Origin: Posidonia oceanica
Lineage: Eukaryota > Streptophyta > Magnoliopsida > Alismatales > Posidoniaceae
NCBI GenBank assembly: GCA_037176725.1
Contig: JAZBRS010000044.1
Span: 5,828,001-5,892,000, forward strand
DNA length: 64,000 nt
Direction: 5' to 3'
Shown: one piece after another, positions 32,983 to 44,031 of the stretch
Layout: the number at the start of each line of letters is the position of its first letter
Position numbering within the stretch: the stretch's first letter is position 1
Notes under the pieces: model-generated
Told to the model about the DNA's origin: nothing
The model's input: the letters and a program-made list of their open reading frames with translations, nothing else
Databases searched by the model: none
Program-made: the position numbers and the translations under genes

Positions 32983-35900
32983 TGTAACACCTAGGAATTC
33001 ATTCCCCCTGTAATTATGTTTTTTAATGAATTCCTTAACTTCTGTCGGGTGTTACTGGCCTTCTAGCCCCATCTATGGTTTTTGTGGGTCTCCACCAGTA
33101 TTGTTGTTGTAGACTCCCACATGTGATACTTGGTGGGACAGATTGTGGTCTGCTCCCTTATTTTCTCTCTCTTTCTCTCCCTCGCTTTCTCTCCATTCCT
33201 CTCTCTCTCTCTCTCTCCCTCCCTTTCTCTTTCCCCTCCACCTCCTCTCCCTCACGTTCCCTCCCCCTCACATCTTTCCCCTCACCTGCTCGTGCCTTTC
33301 CCCCTCCCCACGCGTGCCCGCTCCCCTTCCTCGTCCTCTCCTCTCCTCGCGCTCGTGCCCTAGCCGGCCGACGCAACCCTCTCCTCCCTCCTCTCCCCAT
33401 CCATCTCCTCCTCCCTCTACCCTCTCCCCCTTCTCTCCCCCCTCTTCCTCTTCCACTTGCTCCTCTTCTTCTTCTTCCTCCTCTGGGTTGGTGGTTGTCG
33501 TTGGTGGCTGTCGGTGGTGGCCGGCGTGCGGTGGCGGCCGACGGTGGTGCGGTGAGCTCCTGTTGTCGTTCTAGTGGAGCGGCGAGCCCAAGAGCGGCGC
33601 GTGGAGCTCGGAGTGCGTGTGGATCGCCGGAGGACGGAGGTTGTCCCTCTATCCCAAGGTACACGCCTCGCCGTAGTAGCTAAAATGTTTACCAAATGCT
33701 ATGCATGCTTGCCTTGCCATGATTTTGTGATATGGTAGTGTTTTGGCAATTTTTGCTAATTTATATGCTTTTGGCCGGATTTATCGGCTTGAGTTGGTTA
33801 TAACTCAATGGTGGATTTTTAATGGCTTCTTGAGTTGTGTGCTCAAGAATGGCTTGATATTGATATGCATGTGTTCCTTGGCATGTATAGAATGTCATGG
33901 AAGTGATTTGGTGATTTTTAGTGATTTATGTGGTTTTTGGCCGGATTTATGGCCCGAGTAGCTTAAATGCTTATATTGTGGTTTCCCGGTGAATTCCGGT
34001 GTTTTGGGCCTCGGATTGAGGCGAATGTGGTATGATTATATTGCTCGAGCTGAGACACTCCTTTGCATATATTGCGTGCTTGTTTCGGCATGGGTTTGAT
34101 AGTGTTTGAGGTTTCTGATAGCAAATGACTTGAATATTGGTTTTCCGGTGTTTTTGGTGAGTTGCGTGCATCGGAATGCCATATTGAGTATATGGTTGCA
34201 TTCCTTATTGAATTCCGGAGATTTCGGTATATGGCATGCTAGTTTTGGAATTTGATTCGAGTGTTTTGGGTTTTAAGTCGGTTTTATAAGTTGGTTGCCC
34301 TGTTTTGGTTCGTTACGACCTTTTTGGTCGGTATACCGATTTCTGGGAGACCGGTCCATACCGATGTCTCGCTTTCCTATCAGATTTAGGCCAGAACCTG
34401 AATTCGCTCGACCGATATCGATCGGTCTGCCGTTTTCAGGGTTGGATCGGTCCGACTGGTGGATTTAGTTCCAACGGGGCTGGGATTTTCAGTACGACCG
34501 ATGTGATACCGGTCTGCCGATCACTGTGCGGACCGATCGACTGGTGGATTTAGTTCCACCAAAGTTGGGATTTTTGATCGACCGGTGCGATTTCCGGTCT
34601 GCTGATTTTGGTCTGGGTTGCTCTTCTGGGCTCGTTTTGCTACGTGCTTTCCATTGTTGGTTTTAGGGCTTATTGTGCTTTAGCCCATGATATTTAATAA
34701 ATGTTTTCAAAGAGTTTTTTGAGGAAAAATATGGATGGTTTGCAAATGATTTTGCCAAGGTTTTCTGTGGCCGAAAACCTGGAAGTTGTGTTGGCTGGAC
34801 TCGGGGATGCGACGGTGTTCCTAGTGTGTCGCACACTTTGCCTAGGTCGAGGTTTGGTGGTCTGGGTGCCGGCCATACCTAGTGGTATCGTAGCAGCAGA
34901 TTCGGGAAGTATGATACTCCTGCGTAGTTGGACGTGATACCCTAGTTGTTATGGGCTCCAGGACTCGCCTGGTTTTGGGTGCTGGCTGAGCCTAGGGTTG
35001 GAGCCTCTAGTGGTTCGGAGCACTGGTGCTGGCTGAGCCTAGGTGTTAGTGCCTCTATTGGTTCAGAGTACTGAGCTGAGGTCGACGTATATTAGGTGTG
35101 CCCTGTGGTTTGTCCTGAGTGAGGGCAACTCGCCCAATTGTGGTGAGTCACTTTCCCAGGTGGGGATCACTTTTGAAGCGTCTCTAGTGACGAGATGCTA
35201 GGATGGACATGCTCCTCCACAAGACGGGTGTTCGTGGCAGTGCAGTGAGCTGCAGGGATGAGTCCTTGGCTACTGCTTGAGGCTAGGTCGATGGCTTGGC
35301 GCCAGGCAACACGATCTGTTGTGGTTTTGTGCCCACGGGGCTGTGTTTTGGTTGTTGCGGGCCGTATTAGGCCTAGAGCCTTGCTGTGTTTGGGCCATAT
35401 TGGGCCTAGTGTTTTCCGCCTATTTACGCCGTGAGGTTTTGCTTGAGTTTGGGCTTTGTGAGGTTTTGCTGTGTTTTGGGCCGTATTGGGCCTAGTGTTT
35501 TTCCACCTGTGTATGGCGTGAGATTGTGGTATGAGTTTTGGACTGTATTGGGCCTAATGATTTTCCGCCTATTTGTGGCATGTGGTTTGGTTTTTGAGCG
35601 TTGGGCTAATGGGCCATTATATTGATTGAGATTTGGTTTTACGAGGTATTTCCGTCTTGTCTTGGCCGGTGGGCCGAGTGTTTTCCCATCCTGAGGGGTT
35701 CGAGGGTTTTGAGTTGTGCTAAGGTTTTGACCGGTGGGCCATGGTTTGTTTAATATTTTGTAAACATCTGTCTTTCCTGGTTTTAACATGTTGACTTTGG
35801 GAAGGGTGTTTTATTTGATTATATTGCTTGTTGTAGACTCGGATTTGGGGGTTTTTACCGGTTGTGCCGTATTTGAGGTTTTTATGCCGGTTTCTCGTGT

Positions 35901-36157
35901 GGTTTTTGCGAGGTGTGTATTGGGTGACAATTTCTGGTCACTCACGTGTGCTTTGTGTGGTTTTCAGTTGCAGGTGCAGATGATTTGCTGGTTCGGAGTT
36001 GTAGTGCATATAGTGGGAGTCACGTAGCTGTTCACTGCAGGTTCCTGGCATAGATATTTGTTGTTTAGCCATGTAGTTTATTGTAATTGTTGTAATTAAT
36101 TAAGTTTTAAAGTTGTTGGGCTTTTGGTTTTTGTTGGTATCGACTCGGGTCGTTATA
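32983..36157 (+). repeat. 5' LTR of element 2 (3175 bp)
   Basis: It starts TGTAACACCTAGGAATTC and ends GGGTCGTTATA (the final CA has become TA). It has the same internal order as the LTRs of element 1. It carries the full TTGGGCCTAG repeat block (~35375-35610) and the hairpin/G-box at 35924-35948. No gene is seen; open frames over the CT tract (~33160-33480) are artefacts. Confidence 0.92.
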
Positions 36158-36161
36158 GAAT

Positions 36162-36174
36162 TGGTATCAGAGCC
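36162..36174 (+). other. Primer-binding site for initiator tRNA-Met, element 2
   Basis: TGGTATCAGAGCC begins 4 bases after the 5' LTR, identical to the site in element 1. Confidence 0.93.
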
Positions 36175-36331
36175 CAGGTTCACTAGATTGCACTAGCCTA
36201 AGAGTGGTCAGTCTAGTGACTCCATAGGAAATTGCATATCACAATCGAGTCTGCACCTGTTATTTGGCATATATTGTTGCTTGTCTTATTGGCTGTGATA
36301 CAGGTTTTTGTTGCTTCTTTCCTGGTTTAGC

Positions 36332-37518
36332 ATGTCTCACCGTGGCCGTCGAAAGGATAAGGCCCCTGCTGAGGAACCTAGCTCTCGAGAGGAGAGTGGT
36401 TGGTAGGGCGTGCGGACGGAGTTGCAAGGCTGGATGCGCAGGATCTCTCAAGCATTTGGCAAGAGTGGCTTTGGTAGAGATTCTGAGGGAGATCCGTGGC
36501 TACGCCAATTGAGCAAGCTCCATCCGCCGACATTCAAGGGTACTGGTACTCCTGAGGAGAGCGAGGCATGGCTGCGAAGGATTGAGAAGTTGTTCGATAG
36601 TTTAGCGTGCCCGGCGGAGCACTAGGTGTAGTTGGCTGCCTTTCAACTCGACGGTGATGCCGATGAGTGGTGGAGAGCCACATGGCGGCTGAAGTTTCTG
36701 GATTCTATAATGGTCGATATCAAGTGGAAGGACTTCGAGGCTGCATTTCATGAGAAGTACTTCCCAAACCATGTGAGGAGCTGATTCGATTGAGAGTTCC
36801 AGAGTCTGCAACAGGACAGGATGTCTGTGGCTGAGTATAAAGCCTCTTTTGCCCAGTTGGAGAGGTTCATCCAAGCCTTTGATTCTGAGGAAAGGCGGGC
36901 GGAGAGATTTCTGGAAGGCCTTCAACCCAGCTTGAGGTGAAGGTGATGGGCTGCCGATGCACGATGGTAGCTAAGGTGGTTCAGATGGCTTCCCACTTTG
37001 AAGAGGAGTACAACCACTATGTGAGTGGTCACTCCAAGGGGAAGGCCAAGTTGCCCTTCACTTCCTGGTTCTCTGTGTCTAGTCCATCGAGTTCCAGTGG
37101 CATGAGTAGCCCAGGGAAGAGAAAGAAGGACAGATCTGGCGGTGGTTCTGGTGCTCGGCATAGTTTTGCTCGAGGTGGTGGTGTTGGCCCTGCCTCCAGC
37201 GCCCGGCACAACTTTGCAGGAGTTGGTAGCACCGGTCCGAGGCAGGCTGATTCGAGTGGACAGGGTAGCGCCCAGTGTTTCCAATGTGGCCAGATGGGTC
37301 ACTTTGCAGTGCACTACCCTCGAGCACAGCAGGCGATGAATCGGAGTGGAGTGGTGTGCTACAACTGTGTGAGACCGAGACATGTGCAGAGAATGTGTCC
37401 GGATCCTCCCAAGAGAGCGGGGAATGTGCCGCAGCAGTCAACTCGGGGGCGGGTGTTCACCATTTCAGCTCCCAACTGTAGGCCCTCTGGCAATGTTGTA
37501 GAGGGTAAGTCCTCGTAG
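36332..37518 (+). pseudogene. gag: gag of element 2 (stops and one frameshift)
   Basis: It starts ATG TCT CAC CGT at 36332. In-frame stops occur at 36404, 36623 and about 36630, and more near 36780. A one-base loss near 36938 moves the frame, after which 36937-37518 is open for 193 codons. That part holds the Ser/Gly-rich linker, a first zinc knuckle whose last Cys is Tyr (CFQCGQMGHFAVHY), and a second, intact CCHC knuckle (CYNCVRPRHVQRMC). The stop at 37516 lies in the candidate intron. Its role would be particle formation and RNA packaging. It is defective. Confidence 0.88.
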
Positions 37519-37626
37519 TTTTCCTTGGGTGGTGTGACCCATTGTATGTTGTTGTTATTTCTTTTCCCCTGTAATATGAACCTTGTTGTTTAATTGGGGA
37601 TGCTGTTGGTTGTGCTTTGGGCTTAG
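37505..37626 (+). other. Candidate gag/pol intron of element 2 (122 bp)
   Basis: The donor is GAGG|GTAAGT at 37505, in phase 1. The acceptor is CTTAG at 37622-37626, after a T-rich stretch. Splicing would join gag (frame of 37504) to the protease frame beginning GSYLVAGRMAKV without a stop. Retention gives a Gag stop at 37516. It is shared with elements 1 and 3. Confidence 0.6.
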
Positions 37627-40600
37627 GTTCTTATCTCGTGGCGGGCCGAATGGCCAAAGTTTTGTTTGTCTCAGGGAGCACGTTCTCTTTTGTCTCCGAG
37701 TCTTTTGCAGCGGAGCTGGATGATGTACCAGCCAAGTTAGCTTTCCACCTAGAGGTGGTAACGCCGCTGGGTGAGCATAGTTTGGCATGGAGATATCTGC
37801 CTTTTGTCGATTTGGAGCTGAATGGCCGAGAGTTCGATGCCACTCTCATTCTCATGGGTATAAATGAGTTTGATGTCATCATGGGCATGGACTGGCTGAG
37901 CCAACATTCTGCTTTGATCGATTGTGCTCATAGGAGGATTTTCTTTGGAGCTGCTGGGGCTGGTTCCTTCTTTGTGCAAGGTGTGCACTAGGGTGAGCCT
38001 AAGCTTGTGATTTTTGCTATGAAGGCTTACAAGTCTTTGACTCAGGAATGTGTGGGGTACCTTGCTAGTGTGGTTACCTCCCCTTCTTCGAAGTCGGGTG
38101 TTCACAACATATCTCTTGTGTGTGAATATCTCGACGCTTTCCCAGATGATCTGCCTGGCATTCCACCTCATAGGGAAGTAGAGTTCTTTATTGAGCTGAC
38201 TCTGGGCAGTGGTGCTGTTGCGAAGAATCCTTATCGGATGGCACCAGCTGAGTTATGGGAGCTCAAGGCCCAGCTGCAGGAGTTGCTGGACAAGGGGTTC
38301 ATCAGGCCAAGTGTGTCTCTGTGGGGAACGCCTGTCTTGTTCGTTTGTAAGAAGGATGGTTCACTCCGATTGTGTGTAGACTACCAGATGTTGAATCAGC
38401 TTACAGTGAAGAACAAGTACCCCTTGCCCCGTGTTGAAGACATGTTTGACCAGTTGCAGTCTACTTCCGTCTTCTCAAAGATTGATCTGAGATCAGGATA
38501 TCACTAGTTGAGGATCCAAGATTCAGACATTCAGAAGACTGCCTTTCGGACGCGGAATGGACATTATGAGTTTACGGTTATGCCTTTCAGCTTAACCAAT
38601 GCCCCTGTCGCATTCATGGAATTGATGAACCGGATCTTTAGGCCTTTCTTCGACTAGTTTGTGGTGGTCTTTGTAGACGACATCTTGGTCGACTCTTCAG
38701 ATGAGGAAGCTCATGCCCAACATCTGAGGGCGGTGCTGGATGTTTTGAGGCTGCACCAGTTGTATGCCAAGTTCTCCAAGTGTGAGTTCTGGTTAAGGGA
38801 GGTTATGTTCCTTAGCCACCTTATCTCTGGAGATGGCGTCAGAGTTGATCCTACCAAGGCTGAGGCAGTTAGCAATTGGCAGTGACCCAGGACTGTGATT
38901 GAGATCAGAAGTTTCCTGGGCTTGGCGGGTTACTACAGGTGGTTTATCAGGGATTTCTCTTCTATTGCTTCATCCCTGATAGCTCTCACCAAGCAAGGGG
39001 TTCCATTCATTTGGGACCAAGGTTGTGAGGCGAGTTTCAATGAGCTGAAGGCTTGTCTGACTTCTGCTCCTGTTCTGACTTTGCCTTCTGGTAGTGGTGG
39101 CTTGACTGTGTATAGTGATGCCAATGGTGTTGATTTGGGTAGTGTTCTGATGCAGTGTGGCAATGTTGTGGCTTATGCCTCTCGTCAGCTGAAGGACAAC
39201 GAGAAGAACTACCCTACCCATGATCTTGAGATGGCTGCCGTGGTGTTCGTGCTGAAGCTTTGGCGACACTACCTATATAGGGAGTAGTTTGAGGTCTACA
39301 CGGATCACAAGAGCCTGAAGTATATTTTTACTCAGAAGGACCTCAACATGCGGCAGCAGAGATGGGTGGAGTACCTCAAGGACTATGATTTCAGTTTGTC
39401 CACCACCCTGGGAAGGCCAACGTGGTCGTTGATGCTCTAAGCTGGTGTACGCACGTCATGGCAAGCCTGATGGTCAAGGAATGGACCATGCTAGAGGATC
39501 TGGCTGACTGTGGACTCAAGAGACTACATCGAGGAGCAGGCGGTGCCTACATGGTGAGCTTGTCTGTTCATCCCAAGCTTGTGGAGTTCATTATTGCCTG
39601 TCAGTAGATAGACTCCATCTTTCAGGCGACTGTTGAGAAGTTACATGCTGGGGAAGCTCCAGACTTTTCTCTCGACGTACATGGGGAATTGAGATTTGAT
39701 CAGCGTCTATTCGTGCCCCAGCACGAGGAGGCCAGGCGAAGGTTACTGGATGAAGCCCATAGATCCAAGTACACCGTCCACCCAAGATCCACGAAGATGT
39801 ACCGGGATCTAAAGTGGAATTTTTGGTGGGCTGGTATGAAGAGAGAAGTTGCTGACTATGTGGTAAGGTGTGCAACCTGCCAGCTAGTCAAGGCAGAGCA
39901 TTAGAGACCTGGTGGAACTCTACAGCCGTTGAGTATACCGAAATTGAAATGGGAGCACATCTCTATGGATTTTGTGATTGGGTTGCCATGTACCACGAGG
40001 AAGAACGACACCATGTGGGTGATCGTTGATTGGCTAACCAAGTCAGCTCATTTTCATGCTATCTGGGTGAATCTTCCTTTACGGCGATGGGCAGAACTCT
40101 ACATATCAAAGATCATTTGGCTGCATGGTGTTCCTGTATCCATAGTGTCTGATAGAGACATGCGGTTTACCTCATGGTTTTGAAGGACTCTGCAAGAAGC
40201 TTTCGGCACAGTACTCAATTTCAATACAGCTTGCCACCCTCAGATGGATGGTCAAACCGAGAGGACTATCCAGACTCTGAAGGATATATTGAGAACTTGT
40301 GCTCTAAACTTGCAAGGAAGTTGGGAGGACCACTTGCCGTTGGTTGAGTTTGCATACAACAATAGCTACTACTCTAGCATTGGGATGGTGCCATACAAGG
40401 CTCTGTATGGTAGGCCCTGCAGATCCCCGGTTTGCTGGAGCGAGGTAGGTGAGCGGCAGCTTCTTGGTCCTGAGTTTGTGCAGCAGTATGCAGACAAGGT
40501 GGACTTGATCCGTAGAAGGCTTCTGACTGCACAGAGTCGATAGAAGAGTTATGCTGACCAAAGGCGGAGACCGTTGGAGTTTCTGGTGGGAGACTTTGTG

Positions 40601-41011
40601 TTCCTGAAGGTTTCACCGACCAAAGGCGTGAAGAGGTTCGGCAAGCATGGGAAGCTGAGTCCCCACTATATTGGCCCATACTAGATCATGCAGAGGGTTG
40701 GTGAAGTAGCCTATAGATTTGCCCTACCACCAGAGCTGTCGGCAGTGCACAGTGTGTTCCACGTCTCTATGTTGAGGAAGTGTCTGGCTGATGTTTCACA
40801 GGTGATCCCTGTTCAGCCCGAGGTGCTCCAAGAAGATCTCGCCTACGTTGAGGAGGCTGTCTAGATTGTTGATCGTAGAGAACAGGTGTTGCGGAATAAT
40901 GTGATTCTGCTGGTTATTGAGAGATGGCAGCATCATGGAGCAGAAGAGGCCACTTGGGAGCGTGAGGATGGCATCCTTGCTCGGTACCCACACCTTTTCG
41001 CTTTCTGTTGA
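37627..41011 (+). pseudogene. pol: pol of element 2 (protease, RT, RNase H, integrase, chromodomain-like tail)
   Basis: The protease (to 37991) retains the DVIMGMDWL motif but its catalytic Asp is Val (FVSGSTFSF, about 37667). The RT spans 38007-38885 with stops at 38505, 38655 and 38883, and the [10 protein letters not shown] box. RNase H is at 38895-39410 with a stop at 39285 and a small deletion near 39400. The integrase zinc domain (HP...H, CATCQ) is near 39770-39900. The integrase core, about 39930-40500, has stops at 40181 and 40541. A chromodomain-like C-terminus (EEATWEREDGILARYPHLF) ends at TGA 41009. Most stops sit where the sister copies have CAG. Unlike element 1 it keeps the protease-RT junction. 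Confidence 0.88.
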
Positions 41012-41045
41012 TTTCAGGGGCGAAATCCTTTTTAGGTGTTTATGA

Positions 41046-43331
41046 TGTAATACCTGGGAATTCATTCCCCTTGTAATTATACTTTTTAATGAATTCCTTG
41101 GCTGCAGTTGAGAGTTACTGGCCTTGTGGGCCTTATCTATGGTTTGTGTTGGTCTCCACCTGTATTGTTGTTGTAGACTCCCACTTGTGGTGGTTGGTGG
41201 GACAGATTGTGGTCTGGTCTCTAGTTTTCTCTCTCTCTTTCTATCCCTCTCTTTCTCTCCCTTCCTCTCTCTCTCTCCCCCTCCCATTCTCTTTCCTCTC
41301 CACCCCCTCTCCCACACGTGCCCTCCCCCTCCCCTCTTTCCCCTCACCCACTCATGCCTTTCCCCCTCCCCACACATGCCCGCTCCCCTTCCTCCTCCGC
41401 TCCTCTCCTCGCGCCCGTGCCCTAGCCGGCGGCGCAACCCTCTCCTCCCCCCTCTCCCCATCCATCTCCTCCTCCCTCCACTCTCTCCCCCTTCTCTTCC
41501 CCCTCTTCCTCTTTCCCTCCCTCCTCTTCTTCTTCTTCCTCCTCCGAGTTGGTGGTTGTCGTTGCTGGCTGTTAGTGGTGGCGGGCATGCGGTGGCGGTG
41601 AGCTCCAGTCGTCGTCCTGATGGAGCGGCGCATGGAGCTCGGAGTGTGTGTGGATCACCGGAGGACGGAGGTTGTCCCTCTATCCCAAGGTACACGCCTC
41701 GCCGTAGTAGCTAAAATGTTTACCAAATGCTATACATGCTTGCCTTGCCATGATTTTGTGATATGGTAGTGTTTTGACAATTTTTGCTAATTTATATGCT
41801 TTTGGTCGGATTTATCGGCTTGAGTTGGTTATAACTCAATGGTGGATTTTTAGTGGCTTCTTGAGTTGTGTGCTCAAGAATGGCTTGATATTGATATGCA
41901 TGTGTTCCTTGGCATGTATAGAATGTCATGGAAGTGATTTGGTGATTTTTAGTGATTTATGTGGTGTTTGGCCGGATTTATGGCCCGAGTAGCTTAAATG
42001 CTTATATTGTGGTTTCCCGGTGAATTCCGGTGTTTTGGGTCTCGGATTGAGGCGAATGTGGTATTATTATATTGCTCGAGCTGAGACGCTCGTTTGCATA
42101 TATTGCATGCTTGTTTTGGCATGGGTTTGATAGTGTTTGAGGTTTCTAATAGCAAATGACTTGAATATTGGTTTTCTAGTGTTGTTGGTGGATCAGGATA
42201 CTAGTTTTGGTGGATCAAGATACTAGTTTGGTGAGTTGCGTGCATCGAAATGCCATATTGAGTATATGGTTGCATTCCTTATTGAATTCCGGAGATTTCG
42301 GTATATGGCATGCTAGTTTTGGAATTTGATTCGAGTGTTTTGGGTTTTAAGTCGGTTTTATAAGTTAGTTGCCCTGTTTTGGTTCATTACGACCTTTTTA
42401 GTCGGTATACCGATTTCTGGGAGAAATCAGGATACCAGTCCATACCGATGTCTCGCTTTCCTATCAGATTTAGGCCAGAACCTGAATTCGGTCGACTGAT
42501 ATCGATCGGTCTGCCGTTTTTAGGGTTGGATCGGTCCGACTAGTGGATTTAGTTCCAATGGGGTAGGGATTTTCGGTACGACCGATGTGATACCGGTTTG
42601 CCGATCACTGTGCGGACCGGTCGGCTAGTGGATTTAGTTCCACCAAAGTAGGGATTTTTGGTCGACCAGTGGGATTTCCGGTCTGTTGATTTTGGTCTGG
42701 GTTGCTCTTTTGGGCTCGCTTTCCTACGTGCTTTCCATTGTTGGTTTTAGGGCTTATTGTGCTTTAGCCCATGATATTTAATAAATGTTTTCAAAGAGTT
42801 TTTTGAGGAAAAATATGGATGGTTTGCAAGTGGTTTTCCCAAGGTTTTCTATGACCGAAAACCTGGGAGTTGTGTTGGCTAGACCCGGGGATGCAACGGT
42901 GTTCCTAGTGTGTCACACACCTCGCCTGGGTCGAGGTTTGGTGGTCGGGGTGGCGGCCGTACCTAGCGGTATCGTAGCAGCGGATTCGGGAGGTATGATA
43001 TTCCTGCGTAGCTGGGCGTGATACCCTAGTTGTTATGGGCTCCAGGACTCGCCTGGTTTTGGGTGCTGGCTAAGCCTAGGGTTGGAGCCTCTAGTGGTTC
43101 GAAGCACTGGTGCTGGTTGAGCCTAGAGGTTGGAGCCTCTAGTGGTTCGGAGCATTGAGCTGAGGTCGCCGTATATTAGGCATGCCATGTATTTTGTCCT
43201 GAGTGAGGACAACTCGCCTAGTTGGGGTGAGTAGCTTTCCCAGTTGGGGATCACTTTTGAGGCATCTCTAGTAATGAAATGTCGAGACGGACACGCTCCT
43301 CCACAGGGTGCATGTTCATGACTGTAAGCTG
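41046..43331 (+). repeat. 3' LTR of element 2, truncated (~2286 bp)
   Basis: It starts TGTAATACCTGGGAATTC. It follows the 5' LTR closely, sharing the element-specific phrase TGTCTCGCTTTCCTATCAG. A private 22 bp tandem duplication (GGTGGATCA(G/A)GATACTAGTT) lies at ~42187-42231. The LTR ends at ~43331, where array sequence takes over. Confidence 0.88.
42187..42231 (+). repeat. 22 bp tandem duplication private to this LTR copy
   Basis: Two near-identical copies of GGTGGATCA(G/A)GATACTAG with one mismatch. They are absent at the matching point of the other LTRs, which read GTGTTTTTGGTGAGTTGCG. Confidence 0.85.
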
Positions 43332-44031
43332 TGGGGCGTAGGTCTTGCGCTAGTGAGGCGCATAGCTTTGGCTAAGTAGTGTCTCAGCGCTGGCTTTGTG
43401 TTTTGATGTTTGTTGTGTTGTGTGTGTGTGTGTTGAATGCTATTTAGGGTATTCAGACACGGTTAGTTGTCTAGTGCCCACCAAGAGTGTGATGGAGCAG
43501 ACCGTGTGTTTTAAGACTTGATTTAGCTAGTGTGGTCATTTCAAGTGTGCATAAAGATTTTGAAAAGAGCATGCATATGGTTTTGAAATGAAAAGAGAAA
43601 AGATGCTTTCAAATGCATGTTTTTAGTGGTTTGCTTTGTGGGTAATGAGGTGTGCCCTGTTGTGGCATCCAGAAGTGATGCCTATGTTTGTTGCTTGTGG
43701 TATAGCTATGCCAGTTTCCTCGACGTTGTTTGTCGAGCTATTTGTGTGCATAGGTGGGGTGTGTGCCGGGTGACCTATTCAGCGGTTACTCACGTGTGTT
43801 TTGTTTTTGTTTTTGGCAGATGCAAGATAGGAGCTGGAGTTGCTAGTGCATATAGGAGAGGTGTCACACTACCATACATCAAGTGTACTGGGTAAGTGAG
43901 TTGTTTAAGTTTATTTTATTTCTGCTTTATAGTATTTGTGAGAATTTAGTTCTGTAGTTCATGAATGCTAACAAGACTTTAAAAAAAAAATGTTAGCTAC
44001 GTTAAGAGGTAACGACATTGGGGTCGTTACA
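43332..44031 (+). repeat. Tandem unit 5, right part
   Basis: This is array sequence from the CTGTGGGGCGTAGG block to the unit end ...GTCGTTACA at 44031, with GT run, hairpin and G-box. Compared with unit 1, about 890 bp between the GCTTC site and this point is gone. No gene is seen. Confidence 0.88.

Larger units (their letters stand above)
32983..43331 (+). mobile_element. Element 2: Tekay/Del-type Ty3/Gypsy retrotransposon, 3' LTR truncated
   Basis: A complete 5' LTR, primer site, gag, candidate intron and pol are followed by a 3' LTR that stops after ~2.29 kb. At ~43331 it fuses directly to the middle of a tandem unit (CTGTGGGGCGTAGG). About 900 bp of LTR and about 890 bp of unit are missing. 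There is therefore no right-hand target duplication. The left flank is GCTTC. All coding parts are broken. Confidence 0.9.
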
